This document shows, one piece after another, positions 9,401-15,770 of a DNA stretch of 64,000 nucleotides. Source of the stretch: Singulisphaera sp. GP187 (lineage in GTDB: Bacteria; Planctomycetota; Planctomycetia; Isosphaerales; Isosphaeraceae); the NCBI RefSeq assembly GCF_900129635.1, contig NZ_FSRB01000003.1, positions 124,001 to 188,000 on the forward strand. The letters are read 5' to 3'. Numbering within the stretch: the stretch's first letter is position 1; every line of letters starts with the position of its first letter. The notes under the pieces are model-generated. The model had not been told where the DNA came from, ran no database searches, and saw only the letters and a program-made list of their open reading frames with translations. A program made the translations under genes and the position numbers.

Positions 9401-10530
9401 TCTTCCTGCGCGACCAAGTACGGAAGGAGGACCGGCGACTGCGCGTCTTGGTCAGCGGGAATGGTTCACCCTACTCCACACCGATCCAACTTCCGGTCGG
9501 ACTCTCGTTGGAAATTCACCTCGACCCATCCCGGTCTTCTGAACTTCCGCCGGTCATTTGGTCGCCCGTCAAGGGGTCGTCAGGCGAGGCCTTGATCGAC
9601 GTCCGTGGGGGCGATCTGGTGCTCACCAACGTCCGACTCAGCCGCGACGGCTCGGCATCCCCAAAGCACCTGATCCGGGTCGACGCCGGGCACCTGATTT
9701 TAAACCAATGCTGGCTGACGGCTCCCGGCACGGTCGAGCAGGGGGGAGGCGACCTGATCTGGTTCCGGGCGACGAGTACCGAGCCGCGTCCGGAACCTTC
9801 GAGCCTGTTTCAAACCCATGCGGATCGCCCGATGTGTCTGCTGACCGATACGCTCTTGATGACGGGCGGCGACGCGATCCGGGCGGACGTCGGACGCGGC
9901 TTCCTCTCACTCTCGAATTGCGCAATGGCGGTGGGAGGATCCGCCTTTGATCTTCGGCCCGCGAAGGTGGCTCGCGACCGTTTCGAGGCGGGACTCGCCA
10001 TCGACCGCTGCACCCTCACCGCGGAGGAGAGCTTCGTGAGCCTGGGCCGATGGCCGGGTTCCAACCCTGGTCCGGACCGCCCCTGGCTGGTCACCACCAA
10101 GGATAGCGTTTTCCTGGCGAGCTATGACCGCAGCAGTGTCGCCACCGAAAGTGTCCTGCTCCGCGCCGAGCCCGATTCCCTGGCCCGTGGTAGCTATTTC
10201 TGGCAGTCGAGCAACGACGCATTCGATGTCACCCATTTCACAGCGCTCGCCGGGATCCCTCCCATGACCCCAAGGCGGCCCGATGTCCACCGCCAGTGGG
10301 TCAACCTCTGGGGCGCGAATCATATTCGCAATGCGACCGGACCGCTCTGGCCCAAGGGCAGCGTCCTGTCGACCCAGAGCGTGCGGTTTTATGACCGACT
10401 CCAATCCCGGAATGTCTCGCCCGCCGACCTCGAGCTCGACCCAACCCACCACCCCGGGCGCCCGCGGCTGAACGTGGGCGCGGACCTGCTTCGGCTTCAG
10501 ATCGGCTTGAGGAAGCAGGAGCGGCGGTAA
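6466..10530 (+). CDS. Transmembrane Ser/Thr protein kinase with C-terminal beta-helix-like repeats
   Basis: A Hanks-type kinase occupies residues ~17-285: G-loop LGSGGMSSVF, Lys48 in VAVKVL, Glu68, HRDIKPAN (140-147), DLG (Asp160) in place of DFG, and GTVDYMSPEQ in the activation segment. An acidic linker follows, then one membrane helix at ~437-463. Beyond it, ~900 residues contain two similar blocks (about 575-900 and 985-1240) rich in short L-x-L-x-G/N turns such as LVLEGLDLVV, LTLSRCTVTI, LVLTNVRLSRDG and LILNQCWLTA, which look like right-handed parallel beta-helix. Single-pass topology puts the kinase in the cytoplasm and the repeats outside. The ATG at 6466 is preferred because GGGAG lies 5 nt upstream; ATG 6454 and TTG 6448 are alternatives. 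No phosphatase or substrate gene is adjacent. Confidence 0.9.
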   Translation: MSEGATTNASKPQPRIGSYLLLHSLGSGGMSSVFKAVHVETGHEVAVKVLPRALAKNSTLLQRFIREAKSAESLEHPNIVSIYDRGVDQGRHYLVLEYVEGGDLHDRVRQGGPMGIGEAVAAIRSIATGLQYAASQGLIHRDIKPANLLMTPSKLVKIIDLGLALQAESEDERVTREGTTVGTVDYMSPEQARDSRATSERSDIYSLGCTFYFLLTGFPPFPGGDIADKLSRHCSEPPPDSRKLRPEIPGPVALLIRRMMAKRPENRFANYAELMDELDVVPTAVEPLPKEVDDPDLLFALVDEGDEGGDGDTPTVDALGEPVFALIDEDDNDPITELSVDRLELLEPEPKRQAGILGPRTESTPPIELTMAELASLDDPTPVSAPLRRPTPAAPISRLAGPDLLANALLEEELDAQFEPSPYLSGSRTHDDTTKKLVLTYTLIGLGLIVFIIGVHQLYLASLPTQELEVERPEISKANDAPEPVVASLVPPAPPRLTSIPPPVPTIADPRAKEPVPALPWVEPDDPVSSVLQEPDYGLERERRFIPAWARTNVPDRLGGHFMSVKRVVDPRDPSQKHALKPALEATIGGTIELADSGPFFEDDLRIRGDALLIRAREGYRPIVCIEPGQLDVVRGQPALIVLEGKSLVLEGLDLVVNVQDLPLAQTALFLCRGGNLTLSRCTVTIQNPYRRPFSLVRTTSAPRPSRVRIEQSIVRGASFSALTLNGGSVDVVLTRTVVASGGAPLIQTASVELDADRTILFNRSVLSGRGSLLEVGNHSGPGRPRPIVLRALGTTFAQLAGEGTASLMVSAAEEGRPNEQIRWAGAFNVFAGWHNWMSTAKGRVVKLANLSAARNAWPDLEAGNREDFTRWRIPGSPLQLRPAELAPLAVEREGSLSRVASPSPYLLEKTFEPFNNPTIPRLAIPSRPLPTTKPELPTQPSITAATPPESAAGEASSRGERELAFNLAAAPWNGDLGLFLRDQVRKEDRRLRVLVSGNGSPYSTPIQLPVGLSLEIHLDPSRSSELPPVIWSPVKGSSGEALIDVRGGDLVLTNVRLSRDGSASPKHLIRVDAGHLILNQCWLTAPGTVEQGGGDLIWFRATSTEPRPEPSSLFQTHADRPMCLLTDTLLMTGGDAIRADVGRGFLSLSNCAMAVGGSAFDLRPAKVARDRFEAGLAIDRCTLTAEESFVSLGRWPGSNPGPDRPWLVTTKDSVFLASYDRSSVATESVLLRAEPDSLARGSYFWQSSNDAFDVTHFTALAGIPPMTPRRPDVHRQWVNLWGANHIRNATGPLWPKGSVLSTQSVRFYDRLQSRNVSPADLELDPTHHPGRPRLNVGADLLRLQIGLRKQERR

Positions 10531-10784
10531 GTCCCGAGTCGCACAAGCGGCGAATCGGATTCTCAATACCATCGAATGCGCAGGGCATCTCACCTGCCCA
10601 TTTGACAATTCGTTCGATGGTCCGTCGCCGACTCTCGTATAATCTCGAAGAGGAGTGGTGAGCGTTCAACGATTTGGTCGTGCGCGAGGAGGAACGCCCG
10701 TTGCCTTTTCAAGGACTGATGGGTGATAATCAAAGAATCGTGGCGGAGCGTGGGGGCCTTCAAGGGAAGGAGGTCGGGCAAGTT

Positions 10785-11654
10785 ATGTCGTTCCTCCGAA
10801 CTGTAGGCAGATTTTCAAGTCTCGTGGCCCTCCTGACGGTCTCGAGTGTCCAAGGGTCGGAACGTCCGGGATCGAGCTCATCGGGGTCAAGCTCGTCGGG
10901 ATCGATGCCCACGGCGAATATTCCGGCCGCCGTGAGTGGCTCTTCCTCGGGCTGGCGGTACTATCCTTATCCGTACTACCAGACGATCGGTCCGAACGGA
11001 CTCCCGATTACGATTCTGCCGCCGATGCCTCCAGTCATCATGCCGGCGGTTTTGGTACCCGTCGCGGTTCCCCAGCCTCCGGTTCCCAATGGCGGCAACT
11101 TCGGTCTGGCGGGTCCACTCCCGCGGCGCGGCGTCCCTGTAGTGCACGCCCAACTTCCGGCCACCAAGAAAAAGGCCGATCCTGCTCGGGCTAATCAACT
11201 CGTGACTTATGGTGACCGGCTGTTCCGCGGTGGCAATACCCGAAAAGCTGAGGAACGCTACGAGCAAGCCGCCCGAGCCAACCCGAGCTCCGCCGCCCCC
11301 CAAGTTCGCCTCGCGCAGCTTGCCTTGGTCCGTGGTCTTTACAGTGAGGCGGCCGACCACCTCCGAGCCGCGCAAACCGCCGAGCCCGGTTGGATCACGA
11401 ACGTCGACGACGTCCAATCGATCTACAGTGAACCCGCCGATTTCGCGAAGCAGATCGCCCGGCTCGAGTCGCACCTTCAAGCCACACCGGGGGACCGTGA
11501 CGCTTGGCTCGTTCTGGGAGCCCAGTGGTTCCTCTCAGGCCGAACCCAAAAGGCGGCCGATATCTTCCTACGGTTATCCGACCGCCAACCGGATGCGACC
11601 CTCGAGGCCTTTCTTGAGGCGTCCCGCTCGAATGATCCCGCGCCGGTCCGCTGA
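10785..11654 (+). CDS. Secreted tetratricopeptide repeat protein
   Basis: A 289-aa exported protein. The first ~24 residues (MSFLRTVGRFSSLVALLTVSSVQG) form a signal peptide, followed by two GSSSSG-type serine/glycine repeats, a Tyr/Pro/Val-rich low-complexity stretch (WRYYPYPYYQ, then PPMPPVIMPAVLVPVAVPQPPVP), and TPR-like helices from about residue 140 (NQLVTYGDRLFRGGNTRKAEERYEQAARANP onward, then AWLVLGAQWFLSGRTQKAADIFLRL). The ATG at 10785 was chosen because AAGGAGGT lies 10 nt upstream and a signal peptide starts there. A TATAAT at 10638-10643 may be the -10 element. A scaffolding role at the envelope is likely but unproven; it may be cotranscribed with the kinase. Confidence 0.82.
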   Translation: MSFLRTVGRFSSLVALLTVSSVQGSERPGSSSSGSSSSGSMPTANIPAAVSGSSSGWRYYPYPYYQTIGPNGLPITILPPMPPVIMPAVLVPVAVPQPPVPNGGNFGLAGPLPRRGVPVVHAQLPATKKKADPARANQLVTYGDRLFRGGNTRKAEERYEQAARANPSSAAPQVRLAQLALVRGLYSEAADHLRAAQTAEPGWITNVDDVQSIYSEPADFAKQIARLESHLQATPGDRDAWLVLGAQWFLSGRTQKAADIFLRLSDRQPDATLEAFLEASRSNDPAPVR

Positions 11655-11674
11655 CCACCAGGCGCGTGATCGTG

Positions 11675-11698
11675 GCGTGACCGACCGCTCGGTCACGC
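11675..11698 (+). terminator. Perfect GC hairpin after the TPR gene
   Basis: GCGTGACCGA (11675-11684) and TCGGTCACGC (11689-11698) form a perfect 10-bp stem with the tetraloop CCGC, 20 nt after the TPR stop codon. A T tract is absent. Confidence 0.5.
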
Positions 11699-11851
11699 AG
11701 GTAGGATCGCGGAAGGTCCGAGTCGGACTTCGATGTTCTCGGATCGACTCCCTCGTCAAGCCCGACCGTTCGTCAGTCTCACTCTTTTTTGGTGGGGCAG
11801 GGCGGGTGTTCATAAGACGAGAACCAGCGCCAGACCAGACCCGATCCCCAA

Positions 11852-11867
11852 GATTTCACGTGGAACA
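11852..11867. other. parS-like site 2 (ParB-binding candidate)
   Basis: GATTTCACGTGGAACA matches the parS consensus TGTTTCACGTGAAACA at 13 of 16 positions and shares the core TTTCACGTGGAAC with the site at 4755-4770. It is intergenic. The two sites are 7.1 kb apart. Confidence 0.4.
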
Positions 11868-12101
11868 ATGAGGCGATCGGATGTCCTGGCAACTTGCTCG
11901 ATGGGGTGAGCTACTGGCGAGCAGCCCCTGAGGCAAGCCTACGCTCATCATCACAGTACACCACTCGAGAGGCGGGCCTCACTTGGGACCAGGTTCTGCT
12001 GAAAAGCAGGGTTCGGGTTCGTCCTCAACGACCAAAGCAGGGGCAGTCCCAATCGTTGGGCCACTGATTCCTACACCGCGTACGCAGCAGAGCTTCCCAG
12101 A

Positions 12102-12208
12102 CCGAGCCGCGCACGCAGCGCGGCGGAGTCAGCGATCGGGTTGCGCCCGTCATCTCGGAAGGCCAGTCCTGTGACCGCTTACTCCGCTGCGCTGCGTGCG
12201 CGGCTCGG
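12102..12208. repeat. Long inverted repeat (32-nt arms, 43-nt loop)
   Basis: The arm at 12102-12133 (begins CCGAGCCGCGCACGCAGCGC) is the reverse complement of 12177-12208 with about two mismatches. It could be a structured RNA, a MITE-like remnant, or a terminator between the convergent TPR and ubiA genes. No terminal target duplication or transposase is evident. Confidence 0.6.
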
Positions 12209-12372
12209 ATCAAGCGAGGCTCATCGCTGAGGATCGGTTGGCTGGGGTCCGTACTCGGATTCCAGCCAACCGATCGAAAACCGCTCGGGCCGAGACGTTG
12301 AGGCCAGAACGAGATCAGCAATGCCGTGCTCTTCATCCGCGGAGAAGCATGCGTCGAAGGCGGCGCCCGCGA

Positions 12373-13245
12373 TCAGGTCAAGAGGTCGAGGACGCCGAAG
12401 GCGAGTAGCCCCATGCTGATCGCAATATTGACTTGAAAAAAGGCGATGTTGACCCGCGTCAGATCGTCGGGGCGGACGAGCGCATGCTCATAGGCCAAAA
12501 GCAACGCAACCGCACCGATTCCCACGAAGTAAACTCGGCCGAGCGGATAGGACCAGCCGAGTGCGATCAGGGCAACGATCATGACCGCGTGACACAACGC
12601 GGCCAGCCGCAACGCCCGGCGTACCCCGAACCGAGCCGGGATACTGTGCAGCCCGGCCTCGCGATCGAAGTCGGCATCCTGGCAGGCATAGATCATATCA
12701 AAGCCTGAAACCCAGAAGAGTACGGCCAGGCCGAGGAGGACAGGGGGCCAAGCCAGGTCCCCTCGTAACGCGATCCAAGCGGCGACCGGCGCCAACATCA
12801 GTGCAACGCCGAGCCAGACGTGCGCCAGGCTCGTGAACCGCTTGGCGTAGGAATAACCGAGCAGCCAGAGCAGGACCGGAACCGAGAGCCGTAGCGGCCA
12901 CGGATTCGGCAAGAAGAGCAGTGTCGACGCCACGAACACCACGATGCAGATCAGCGTGAAGAGCACCACCGAGGCGACGGAGAGCTGTCCGCTCGGCAGA
13001 TGTCGCATCGCCGTGCGCGGGTTTAAGGCGTCGATGCGGCGATCGGTGAGACGGTTGAACGCCATCGCGGCCGAACGAGCCGTCGCCATGCAGAGCAAGA
13101 TTCCGATCCAGTCGCGAGGACGTCCCTGCCAGCCTTCGGGCGTGTGCGCGGCGAGCACGGCACCCAGCAAGGCGAAGGGCAAGGCGAAGAGCGTATGGCT
13201 GAACTTGATCATCCCGAGTAAATCATTCAGTCGGCCGAGCATCAC
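12373..13245 (-). CDS. ubiA: UbiA-family prenyltransferase (menaquinone pathway, MqnP-like)
   Basis: Integral membrane aromatic prenyltransferase of 290 aa that attaches a polyprenyl chain to an aromatic acid. Both Mg-pyrophosphate motifs are present: NRLTDRRID (Asn64-Asp72) and DADFDRE (Asp190-Asp194), with family signatures GMIKFSHTLFALPFALLGA and YSYAKRFTSLAHVWLG. Multiple hydrophobic helices fill the rest. The start overlaps the 3' end of the upstream SDR by 23 nt, indicating an operon with ubiE-ubiX-SDR. With ubiD divergent nearby and no visible ubiquinone hydroxylases, the set fits late steps of futalosine-derived menaquinone synthesis (MqnP role); that assignment is inferred from context. 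It is the last gene of the operon. Confidence 0.9.
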   Translation of the reverse strand: MMLGRLNDLLGMIKFSHTLFALPFALLGAVLAAHTPEGWQGRPRDWIGILLCMATARSAAMAFNRLTDRRIDALNPRTAMRHLPSGQLSVASVVLFTLICIVVFVASTLLFLPNPWPLRLSVPVLLWLLGYSYAKRFTSLAHVWLGVALMLAPVAAWIALRGDLAWPPVLLGLAVLFWVSGFDMIYACQDADFDREAGLHSIPARFGVRRALRLAALCHAVMIVALIALGWSYPLGRVYFVGIGAVALLLAYEHALVRPDDLTRVNIAFFQVNIAISMGLLAFGVLDLLT

Positions 13246-14143
13246 CGAGGCTCCGGGAGGGAGACCGATTCAGGTCCCCCTTCTTGTCGAAGTGTTTAGT
13301 CATCGTCGTGAGCCCGAGGTCGCCCAGCCAGGGCCAGAGTCGAAATAGGCCTCCAACCACGCGCCAGGGCCAAACCACCCGGCGCGGGACGGAGAGACGC
13401 CGTTGGGGATGTTCAATCAAGCGGACGATCCGTCGCGCCACGTCGTCGACCTGGGCCGACATCCAAGGGGCCGGCGCGTCCAGCAGCGGGTTGTACTCGC
13501 CATTCTCGGGCGCGAGCTTTTCCAGGGCGCTGAAGAATTCGGTCTTCACCGGACCGGGCTCGACGAGGCAGACCCTGACTCCCTTGTGATGGAGCTCACG
13601 TCTCAGCGCATCGTTCCAGTAGGCGAGGCCCGCCTTGGTCGCACCATACGCGCCCAGGGCCGAATTGGCCACGCAACTGATCGCCGAACCGATGTTGATG
13701 ATCGTGCCGCGCCGCTCAAGCAGATGGGGCAGGGCGTGCCGGCTCAGCATCAGGGGAGCGACGAAGTTGACCTCGAGCTGGCGGCGGACGTCCGTCGGAT
13801 CGGCGTCGGCGAACAGGGTGGGCAGACCGAACCCGGCATTGTTGATCAGCACGTCGAGCTGCCCGAACCGCGCGATCGTCTCGGCGACGAGACGCTCGGG
13901 CGTGGACGGATCCTCGAGCGCCGACGGAATGACGAGGACCTCGATCGCGCTTCGTCCCGAATCGCCTGTCGTGTGCTTCTCCGAAAGCCCGCGGAGTTGC
14001 TCCGCCAGCTGGTTCAGGCGGTCTTCACGCCGCGCGGTCAGCACAAGGTCAAAGCCCTGACTCGCCAGTTCTCGCGCGATGCTCGCTCCAATCCCAGCCG
14101 ACCCGCCGGTGAGGAGAACGACTCTTCTCTTCGCAACGACCAT
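13223..14143 (-). CDS. SDR family oxidoreductase embedded in the quinone operon
   Basis: Short-chain dehydrogenase of 306 aa with TGGSAGIG (12-19), NNAG (101-104), Ser153, and YGATK (Tyr166, Lys170). The C-terminal ~60 residues (PQRRLSVPRRVVWPWRVVGGLFRLWPWLGD) are basic and hydrophobic, suggesting membrane association. The gene lies 3 nt after the ubiX stop and overlaps the ubiA start by 23 nt, so it is very probably cotranscribed and translationally coupled. Its position suggests a job linked to quinone or isoprenoid metabolism, but closely related SDRs act on many lipids and no substrate can be read from the sequence. Confidence 0.88.
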   Translation of the reverse strand: MVVAKRRVVLLTGGSAGIGASIARELASQGFDLVLTARREDRLNQLAEQLRGLSEKHTTGDSGRSAIEVLVIPSALEDPSTPERLVAETIARFGQLDVLINNAGFGLPTLFADADPTDVRRQLEVNFVAPLMLSRHALPHLLERRGTIINIGSAISCVANSALGAYGATKAGLAYWNDALRRELHHKGVRVCLVEPGPVKTEFFSALEKLAPENGEYNPLLDAPAPWMSAQVDDVARRIVRLIEHPQRRLSVPRRVVWPWRVVGGLFRLWPWLGDLGLTTMTKHFDKKGDLNRSPSRSLGDARPTE

Positions 14144-14146
14144 GAA

Positions 14147-14794
14147 TCACAAGGCTCCGCGGGTTCCAGTGGCAGTGGCGGGGGTTTCACCCCAGCGCCG
14201 GGCCGGGAGCTCAACGCCAAGCTGGTCGCAGATTCGCGAGACGACGAACTGGACCAGGTCGTCGAGCGACTGGGGGCGATGATACCAGCCCGGCATCGCC
14301 GGTAAGACCAGTGCGCCTGCACGCGTGACGCTGAGCATGTTTTCCAGATGGATCTGGCTGAGCGGGGTCTCGCGAGGAACGAGAATCAGAGTGCGTCGTT
14401 CTTTCAGATGAACGTCCGCCGCGCGCGTGATCAGGCTCGTCGTGATCCCATGCGCGATCGACGCCAGGGTACTCATGCTGCAAGGAGCGACGACCATCCC
14501 CGCGGTTCGGAACGACCCGCTCGCAATGCCCGCGGAAAAGTCTCGATGGTGATGGTAGACGATCCGTTGCGCATCGAGATCGCCGAAAACTGAAACGTCG
14601 AAGTTCCCCAGCGAGACGTTGATATCCATCTCTTCACGGAGAACTTGCACCCCGCTCTCACTGATCGTGAGATGGACCGTACGCCCGGTCCGACTCAGAG
14701 CGTGCAGGAGTGCCACGGCGTATGGCGAACCACTGGCGCCGGTCATCGCCAGGACATAACCAGGAAGGGGAGGGGGGGCCGGGATCGCGCTCAT
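14147..14794 (-). CDS. ubiX: Flavin prenyltransferase UbiX (MqnM-like)
   Basis: Makes prenylated FMN, the cofactor of UbiD decarboxylases, from FMN and dimethylallyl phosphate. The 215-aa protein shows the flavoprotein motif MTGASGSPYAVALLHAL (from residue 17), VVAPCSMSTLASIAHG in the middle, and the conserved RRTLILVPRETPLSQIHLENML and AGALVLPAMPGWYHRPQ segments near the active site. ATG 14794 overlaps the ubiE stop (ATGA), so the two are translationally coupled. Its UbiD partner is encoded divergently 1 kb away. The C-terminal tail after residue 200 is divergent. Confidence 0.94.
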   Translation of the reverse strand: MSAIPAPPPLPGYVLAMTGASGSPYAVALLHALSRTGRTVHLTISESGVQVLREEMDINVSLGNFDVSVFGDLDAQRIVYHHHRDFSAGIASGSFRTAGMVVAPCSMSTLASIAHGITTSLITRAADVHLKERRTLILVPRETPLSQIHLENMLSVTRAGALVLPAMPGWYHRPQSLDDLVQFVVSRICDQLGVELPARRWGETPATATGTRGAL

Positions 14795-15564
14795 CCCGCC
14801 ACCCCTCGGACCGGCTTGGTACCGACGTAGAGCGTCGCGATACCAAAGGTCAGCGGGTAATGCCGGGTCTCGTTCAGTCCTCGTGAGGTCAGCAAGTCGA
14901 GCATCGCCTGACCATCGGGAAATTGGAGAACGCTCGAAGGCAAGTAGTGATAGGCGTCGTGTTGATTCGGCGCGATCGCCTGGCCAACCTTGGGGAGGAC
15001 ATGCCGAAAGAAGGCGAGATAGAGGCGGCCGAGCAGGGGCCCTCGCGGCCGCGAGAATTCCAGGATCGCAACCTTGCCGCCGGGCCGGGCGACCCGAATC
15101 ATCTCGTCGATCCCACGAACCGTATTGCTCACGTTTCTCAGGCCGAAGGCGACGGTGACGATCCCGAAGGTGTCGCTGGGGAGCGGCAGGCGCTGGGTGT
15201 CACCCTCGACCAGGACGATACGTTCGCTCGCCCCCGCCTTCTTGACCTTGCCGTTGCCGAGGCGAAGCATCTCGTGGCAGAAGTCGGTGCCGATGACTGG
15301 CGAACGTCCCTGACTCGCCCGATCATAAGCCAGCGCGAGGTCCGCGGTGCCGGTGCAACAGTCGAGCACCGGTACACCCGGCTCGGGCGGGACGGTCCTC
15401 GTAGTGAACCGGCGCCAGAGGCGGTCGACATTCAAGCTCAAGAGGTGGTTGAGCAGGTCGTACTTCCCCGCGATCGAGGTAAACATCGACCGTACGCGCA
15501 TCGACGATTTATCGACGACGTCCGCCTCGTGTCGGCGCTCTGCCGGTTCGGTCTCCGTGGACAT
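14791..15564 (-). CDS. ubiE: Demethylmenaquinone methyltransferase (UbiE/MenG family)
   Basis: SAM-dependent C-methyltransferase for the last step of menaquinone synthesis. The 257-aa form starts MSTETEPAERRHEAD. UbiE signatures are MFTSIAGKYDLLNHLLSLNVDRLWRR (residues ~27-52), the SAM motif VLDCCTGTADLAL (67-79), VTVAFGLRNV, and PGGKVAILEFSRP. The open frame runs upstream to 15909 but that part is low-complexity Arg/Ser. The ATG at 15564 was chosen because AAGGG lies 7 nt upstream and the length matches the family; ATG 15570 is an alternative. It is the first gene of ubiE-ubiX-SDR-ubiA and ends with an ATGA overlap. Confidence 0.92.
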   Translation of the reverse strand: MSTETEPAERRHEADVVDKSSMRVRSMFTSIAGKYDLLNHLLSLNVDRLWRRFTTRTVPPEPGVPVLDCCTGTADLALAYDRASQGRSPVIGTDFCHEMLRLGNGKVKKAGASERIVLVEGDTQRLPLPSDTFGIVTVAFGLRNVSNTVRGIDEMIRVARPGGKVAILEFSRPRGPLLGRLYLAFFRHVLPKVGQAIAPNQHDAYHYLPSSVLQFPDGQAMLDLLTSRGLNETRHYPLTFGIATLYVGTKPVRGVAG

Positions 15565-15770
15565 TCCCATTCCCTTTGCAGTTCCCAAGCGGGTCGACTC
15601 GACTGCCGCACTCTTGACCCCGTCTGATTGTAGCGTCAACCGGGCGCGACTCGATATCGCACTTCCGACCGAAACCGATGAGGCAGACGTGGCTTGGCGA
15701 TCCTCGGCCGAATTCCTACTCTGTCTTGGGAACCCGCCGACAACGAACCGCCCGGAGCCGTCGAAACAAG
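15565..15770. promoter_or_regulatory. Divergent promoter region between ubiE and ubiD
   Basis: A 206-bp gap separates the divergent ubiE operon and ubiD, so promoters for both must lie here or slightly inside the reading frames. No textbook -35/-10 pair or obvious operator dyad was found by eye. Confidence 0.35.

Larger units (their letters stand above)
11655..12372. other. 718-bp intergenic region with hairpins and a parS-like site
   Basis: No supportable gene. It holds a perfect hairpin just after the TPR gene, a parS-like 16-mer, and a long imperfect inverted repeat, each listed separately. The small open frames overlapping it have no ribosome-binding site and look random. Confidence 0.6.

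Noticed and set aside
10602..10643. TTGACA at 10602 and TATAAT at 10638 as a sigma-70 promoter
   Set aside because: Spacing is 30 nt instead of 16-18, so they cannot be one promoter. TATAAT alone may still be a -10 element.
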